Shown: positions 30,272 to 34,736 of the stretch, in pieces
Layout: each line of letters begins with the position of its first letter
How positions within the stretch are numbered: position 1 is the first letter of the stretch
Source: Sorangium cellulosum
GTDB taxonomy: Bacteria; Myxococcota_A; Polyangia; Polyangiales; Polyangiaceae
Reading direction: 5' to 3'
DNA length: 34,736 nt
NCBI RefSeq assembly: GCF_001589285.1
Contig: NZ_JEMA01000276.1
Span: forward strand, 1 to 34,736
Notes under the pieces: model-generated
Databases searched by the model: none
Told to the model about the DNA's origin: nothing
Seen by the model: the letters and a program-made list of their open reading frames with translations, nothing else
Translations under genes and position numbers: made by a program

Positions 30272-30287
30272 GGGCGCTCCGGCGCCC
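30272..30287. terminator. Tetraloop hairpin between convergent genes
   Basis: GGGCGC (30272-30277), TCCG loop, GCGCCC (30282-30287), starting one base after the VanZ-like stop codon. Six perfect pairs in the 42-base gap between convergent genes. A likely shared terminator without T-tract. Confidence 0.5.
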
Positions 30288-30313
30288 CTGCATCGACGTG
30301 GCCGCGCGGAATG

Positions 30314-32716
30314 TCAGAGCAGCTTTTCCAGACAGACGCTCAGGGGGGAGTCGACGTACTCGCCGAACGGAGGGGTCCGGCGGAAGCCCGACTGCGAATA
30401 CAGCGCCAGCGCCTCCGGCTGGCGCTCGCCGGTCTCGAGCACAAGGCGGGTGACGCCGAGGCGGCGCGCCTCCGCCTCCAGCGCGGCCAGCACGGCGCGG
30501 GCGACGCCGCGCCCTCGCGCCTCGGGCGCGACGTACATCCGCTTGATCTCGGCCGTCCGGGCGTCGAGCCGGCGGAGGGCGCCGCACCCGAGGGGCCGCC
30601 CATCCCCGTCGCGCGCCACGAGGAACGCCCCGCGGTCCTCCGCCACCTCGCCTTCCTCCAGCGCGAAGTGGTTGGCGCCCTCCTCCGGATAACGACTCGA
30701 TAGCTCCGCGTTCAGCGCCTCGATCAGCGCCTGGGCGACGGGAGAGGCGATGCTCGCCCGCCGGATCTCGACGTCCGCGGGCGGCTCGCGGTCGTCCACG
30801 GCTCCTCCTTCGTGGCGCTGCGCCCGGGCGCGAGCGGCGATGCTGGACACGCGCCGCCTCAGCACGTCCACGCTGATGGGCTTGACCAGGTGCTCGTCGA
30901 ACCCGGCCTCCTGCGTCGAGCGCCGATCGGCCTCCTGGCCGTAGCCGGTCATCGCGAACAGCGATAGCCCGGCGAGGCCTGGAGTGCCCCGCAGCGCGCG
31001 CGCGACCTCATGGCCTGACATGCCGGGCATGCCGATGTCGAGCAGCACGAGATCCGGCTTCAGCCGCGTCGCGAGATCGAGCGCCGAAGGACCGTCGAAC
31101 ACGGCATGCGCCTCGTGGCCCATGCGCTGCAGCAGCATGGCCATGCTCTCGGCCGAGTCCTGGTTGTCGTCGACGACGAGGACCCGCAGCCTGTCCGCGC
31201 CCTGCTCCGCGGGCGCCCGCCGCGCAGGCTGCGCGACGGGGCGCGCGGTCCGAGGGAGCTGCACGACGAACTCGCTGCCGCGACCGGGGCCCTCGCTGAG
31301 CGCGCGGACCGTCCCGCCATGCAGCTCGATCAGCCGGCGCACGATCGTCAAGCCGATGCCGAGGCCGCCCTCCGCGCGATCGAGGCTGCGATCCCCCTGC
31401 GTGAACAGATCGAACACCTGCGGCAGCAGCCGGGGCGAGATACCGACGCCGTTGTCGCGGACGCGGAGCGTCGCGCGCGCGTCGTCCGCCTCGAGCGCGA
31501 CATGGATCGCGCCGCGCGCCGGCGTGAACTTCGCCGCGTTGTGCAGCAGGTTGGTCACCACCTGCGTGAGCCGCGCCAGGTCACCTTCGATGGCGAGCGG
31601 CCCTTCGGGCAACCGCACCTCCAGGACCTGCTCGCGGGCGTCGATCCAGATCCGGGACGCCTCGACCGCGCGCTTCACGATGTCGGTGAGGTCCACGCTC
31701 TTGCGCTCCAGGGCGATCTTGCCTCGCGTGATGCGGCTCACGTCGAGAAGATCGTCGACGAGCCGCGCGAGCAGGCCGACCTGCCGCTCCATCACGCCGG
31801 CCGCCCACGCGACCTCGGAGCTGGCCTTGCTCTCGCTCGTGAGGACGATTGTCGCGTTGGATATCGACGCCAGCGGGTTGCGCAGCTCGTGCGCCAGCAT
31901 CGCCACGAACTCCTCTATCTGACGCGCGTTGGACTCGATCTGCTCGAAGCGCTTGCGCTCGGTCAGGTCGCGCGTGATCTTGGAGAAGCCGCGCAGCTCG
32001 CCCTGGGGGCCGCGAATGGCCGTGACGACGACGCTCGCCCAGAACATCGAGCCGTCCTTGCGCACGCGCCAGCCTTCGTCCTCGGAGCGGCCGTCGCGCC
32101 GCGCGGCGGCGAGCACCTTCTCTGGCCACCCGCGCACGATCGCGTCCGCCGGATAGAAGCGCGAGAAGTGCGTGCCGATCACCTCTTCCGCGGAGTACCC
32201 TTTGATCTTCTGCGCGCCGGCGTTCCACGTGCTCACGCGGCCCTCGGGGTCGAGCATGAAGATGGCGTAGTCCTTCACGCCCTCGACCAGCGTGCGGAAG
32301 CGCTCCTCGCTCTGCCGCAGCGACTCCTCCTGGCGCTTGCGCTCGGTGAGGTCGCGCGTGATCTTGGAGAAGCCGCGCAGCTCGCCCTGGGCGTCGCGGA
32401 GCGCCGTGATGGTGACGTTCGCCCAGAACATCGAGCCGTCCTTGCGCACGCGCCAGCCTTCGTCCTCGAAGCGTCCCAGGCGCCGCGCCTCGGCGAGCTC
32501 TATGTCTGGCCACTTGCGGTCGAGCGCCTCGGCCGGATAGAAGCGCGAGAAGTGCGTGCCGATCACCTCTTCCGCGGAATATCCCTTGATATGCTCCGCG
32601 CCGGCGTTCCACGTGCTCACGCGGCCCTCGGGGTCGAGCAGGAAGATGGCGTAATCCTTCACGCCGTCGATCAGCATGCGGAAATGTACGTCGGCTCCTA
32701 GCTCGACTGGATCCAT
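30314..32716 (-). CDS. Hybrid sensor histidine kinase (PAS-PAS-HisKA-HATPase-REC) fused to GNAT acetyltransferase
   Basis: An 800-residue cytoplasmic protein. Order: PAS1 (about 10-128) and PAS2 (about 138-256), nearly identical and each ending KITRDLTERKR; HisKA with the phospho-acceptor in AMLAHELRNPLASI (His about 276); HATPase with NLLHNAAKFT, RVRDNGVGI and EGGLGIGLTIVRRL (about 370-500); receiver with LRVLVVDDNQDSAESM and LVLLDIGMPG (Asp about 560); then a complete GNAT domain (about 650-800) with IKRMYVAPEARGRGVARAVLAAL and YSQSGFRRTPPFGEY. No stop separates receiver and GNAT. At codon 640 a GTG with AAGGAGGAG in front could also start a free GNAT. ATG 32716 begins the PAS homology. No transmembrane segment and no output DNA-binding domain, so the signal may go to the acetyltransferase (inference). 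Confidence 0.9.
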   Translation of the reverse strand: MDPVELGADVHFRMLIDGVKDYAIFLLDPEGRVSTWNAGAEHIKGYSAEEVIGTHFSRFYPAEALDRKWPDIELAEARRLGRFEDEGWRVRKDGSMFWANVTITALRDAQGELRGFSKITRDLTERKRQEESLRQSEERFRTLVEGVKDYAIFMLDPEGRVSTWNAGAQKIKGYSAEEVIGTHFSRFYPADAIVRGWPEKVLAAARRDGRSEDEGWRVRKDGSMFWASVVVTAIRGPQGELRGFSKITRDLTERKRFEQIESNARQIEEFVAMLAHELRNPLASISNATIVLTSESKASSEVAWAAGVMERQVGLLARLVDDLLDVSRITRGKIALERKSVDLTDIVKRAVEASRIWIDAREQVLEVRLPEGPLAIEGDLARLTQVVTNLLHNAAKFTPARGAIHVALEADDARATLRVRDNGVGISPRLLPQVFDLFTQGDRSLDRAEGGLGIGLTIVRRLIELHGGTVRALSEGPGRGSEFVVQLPRTARPVAQPARRAPAEQGADRLRVLVVDDNQDSAESMAMLLQRMGHEAHAVFDGPSALDLATRLKPDLVLLDIGMPGMSGHEVARALRGTPGLAGLSLFAMTGYGQEADRRSTQEAGFDEHLVKPISVDVLRRRVSSIAARARAQRHEGGAVDDREPPADVEIRRASIASPVAQALIEALNAELSSRYPEEGANHFALEEGEVAEDRGAFLVARDGDGRPLGCGALRRLDARTAEIKRMYVAPEARGRGVARAVLAALEAEARRLGVTRLVLETGERQPEALALYSQSGFRRTPPFGEYVDSPLSVCLEKLL
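30799..30810 (-). promoter_or_regulatory. Strong internal Shine-Dalgarno and GTG at the kinase/GNAT boundary
   Basis: On the minus strand AAGGAGGAG (positions 30810 to 30802) is followed 2 bases later by GTG at 30799, in the same frame as the kinase. Translation from there gives a 161-residue complete GNAT protein starting (M)DDREPPADVEIRRAS. The match to the anti-Shine-Dalgarno is better than that of the kinase's own start, which has none visible. Confidence 0.6.
31957..32690. repeat. 384-bp tandem duplication encoding the two PAS domains
   Basis: Long near-identical blocks recur at an offset of 384 bases (128 codons), for example 31957 and 32341 onward, and 32170 and 32554 onward. They include identical 20-mers. 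The second copy differs mainly in the region coding DAIVRGWPEKVLAAARR versus EALDRKWPDIELAEARR. Confidence 0.8.
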
Positions 32717-33126
32717 GCGGCGGAGCTTACCGCAGAACGCGCGTGGATCCCGGCGCGGTCGTGGATCATCGTGGGCCGCATGGCACGGGCCTCGCGCTCG
32801 CTTCGCTTCAACACCGAACGAGAGCCCCGTCCAGCGCATGAGGCCGCCACGGGGGTGCGGCGGCGCGGTCGGCGAGGCGCGCGGCTCGCTCGGAGTCCGG
32901 GGAGGCGGCCCCGCGAAGAGAGGAGGGCGATGAGCACCGCGATCCCTGGTCCGATCTTCCAGCCTTCCCGGCCTCGACGCTGGATCCGACCGTCGCCCTG
33001 TCGCGCGCCGCGCCTCCGTCCGCGCGGATCCGGTGTCAAACCTGTCCTTCGGGGTATGCCCGCGGGGCCAGCGCTGTAGAGTCCGGCCCCGGAGATCACC
33101 GCCGTGCTCAACCCCTGGAGAGGATC
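32717..33126. other. Divergent spacer between kinase and peptidase genes
   Basis: About 410 bases. A possible short ORF (32930-33079, 49 codons) has a strong GAGGAGGG before ATG 32930, but its product is Pro/Arg-rich and unlike any known family, so it is not listed as a gene. TGTAGAGT near 33076 could be a -10 for the peptidase. Nothing else was recognised. Confidence 0.4.
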
Positions 33127-34548
<1,422 letters not shown>

Positions 34549-34551
<3 letters not shown>

Positions 34552-34578
34552 GCGAGGCCGCGCGCCGCGGCGCGCTCA
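34549..34578. terminator. Hairpin spanning both stop codons of convergent genes
   Basis: TGAGCG (34549-34554) and CGCTCA (34573-34578) are outer arms; GCGCGCC (34560-34566) and GGCGCGC (34569-34575) form an alternative inner stem. The TGA of the peptidase and the TGA of the opposite histidine kinase are the outer ends of the arms, as at 15442-15453. Confidence 0.5.
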
Positions 34579-34736
34579 GCGGGCGGGGGCTTCCCCGTCG
34601 AGGGGCGCCGCGGCCGGGCCTGGCCCGTCGAGGGCCGCCGCGGCCGGCGCTGCCGCGAACGCGAGGACGACCCGGGCCCCGCGCTCGCGGCCTTCCTCGA
34701 TCCGGATGGAGCCGCCGAAGGTCTTCATCCGGTTCG
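34576..34736 (-). CDS. Histidine kinase, C-terminal end (partial, runs off the window)
   Basis: Only the last about 53 codons are inside the window. They read NRMKTFGGSIRIEEGRERGA then RVVLAFAAAP, the final strand pair of a histidine-kinase ATPase domain (GGxIxVES..GxGTxVxLxFP pattern), followed by an Ala/Pro/Gly-rich tail with a repeat (LDGPGPAAAPLDGE). The upstream part, including the phospho-acceptor, lies outside. It is convergent with the peptidase gene. Confidence 0.65.
   Translation of the reverse strand, partial: NRMKTFGGSIRIEEGRERGARVVLAFAAAPAAAALDGPGPAAAPLDGEAPAR

Noticed and set aside
32930..33079. 49-codon ORF with a strong Shine-Dalgarno upstream of the peptidase
   Set aside because: Pro/Arg-rich product with no resemblance to known small proteins; GC-rich DNA often yields such frames. 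Left as a note in the spacer entry.

Overview
The window looks like chromosomal DNA from a myxobacterium, most likely Sorangium or a close Polyangiales relative. The inference rests on several features seen together: very high GC with strong third-position GC, many GTG starts, an unusual density of lipoproteins (at least seven clear lipoboxes), an AgmX/PglI-type C-terminal domain protein, a DUF1592/DUF1552 pair, a Rpn-type nuclease tail, and wide gene-poor spacers. No rRNA, tRNA, CRISPR array, transposase gene or biosynthetic cluster was recognised. I count about 33 credible protein-coding genes, plus several fragments.

Layout. 0.1-2.7 kb: a LysR regulator divergent from an exported extradiol (DODA/LigB-type) dioxygenase and a YceI lipoprotein. 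2.7-3.6 kb: gene-free spacer with a strong inverted repeat and two tandem GGCGC-TTTT-GCGCC hairpins. 3.6-5.7 kb: large secreted lectin/FN3/PQQ-type sugar dehydrogenase. 5.7-8.4 kb: divergent polyol dehydrogenase and xylulokinase-type kinase around a short operator-like palindrome. 8.5-10.4 kb: Rpn-tail fragment, VOC protein, AgmX/PglI-type lipoprotein. 10.5-11.2 kb: YhhQ queuosine-precursor transporter. 11.2-12.2 kb: decayed spacer with a 25-bp palindrome and three 35-bp direct repeats that look like mobile-element ends. 12.2-15.4 kb: two-gene operon of a cytochrome-like DUF1592 lipoprotein and a Tat-exported DUF1552 protein. 15.4-20.2 kb: YkgJ-type cysteine-cluster protein, TPM-domain membrane protein with a partner, GrpB protein, a small unknown, and a PspA-like fragment. 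20.2-22.7 kb: Het-C/phospholipase-C-like lipoprotein, GNAT and phosphatase. 22.7-25.8 kb: Old Yellow Enzyme gene, a convergent quinoprotein dehydrogenase, then a deleted, frameshifted second copy of the OYE gene. 25.8-30.3 kb: MGCDIH-type protein, double DUF3072 protein, SelO, small lipoprotein, unknown, VanZ-like protein. 30.3-34.7 kb: hybrid histidine kinase fused in frame to a GNAT acetyltransferase, an M20 peptidase, and the 3' end of another histidine kinase at the window edge.

How they may work together. There is no single large system. The coherent units are the LysR/dioxygenase/YceI locus (redox or aromatic metabolism), the polyol dehydrogenase/kinase pair (polyol to ketose to ketose phosphate), the DUF1592-DUF1552 exported pair, and the TPM protein with its downstream membrane partner. 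The most unusual single gene is the sensor kinase-receiver-acetyltransferase fusion. It carries a strong in-frame Shine-Dalgarno and GTG exactly at the acetyltransferase boundary, so one gene may give both a fused and a free acetyltransferase.
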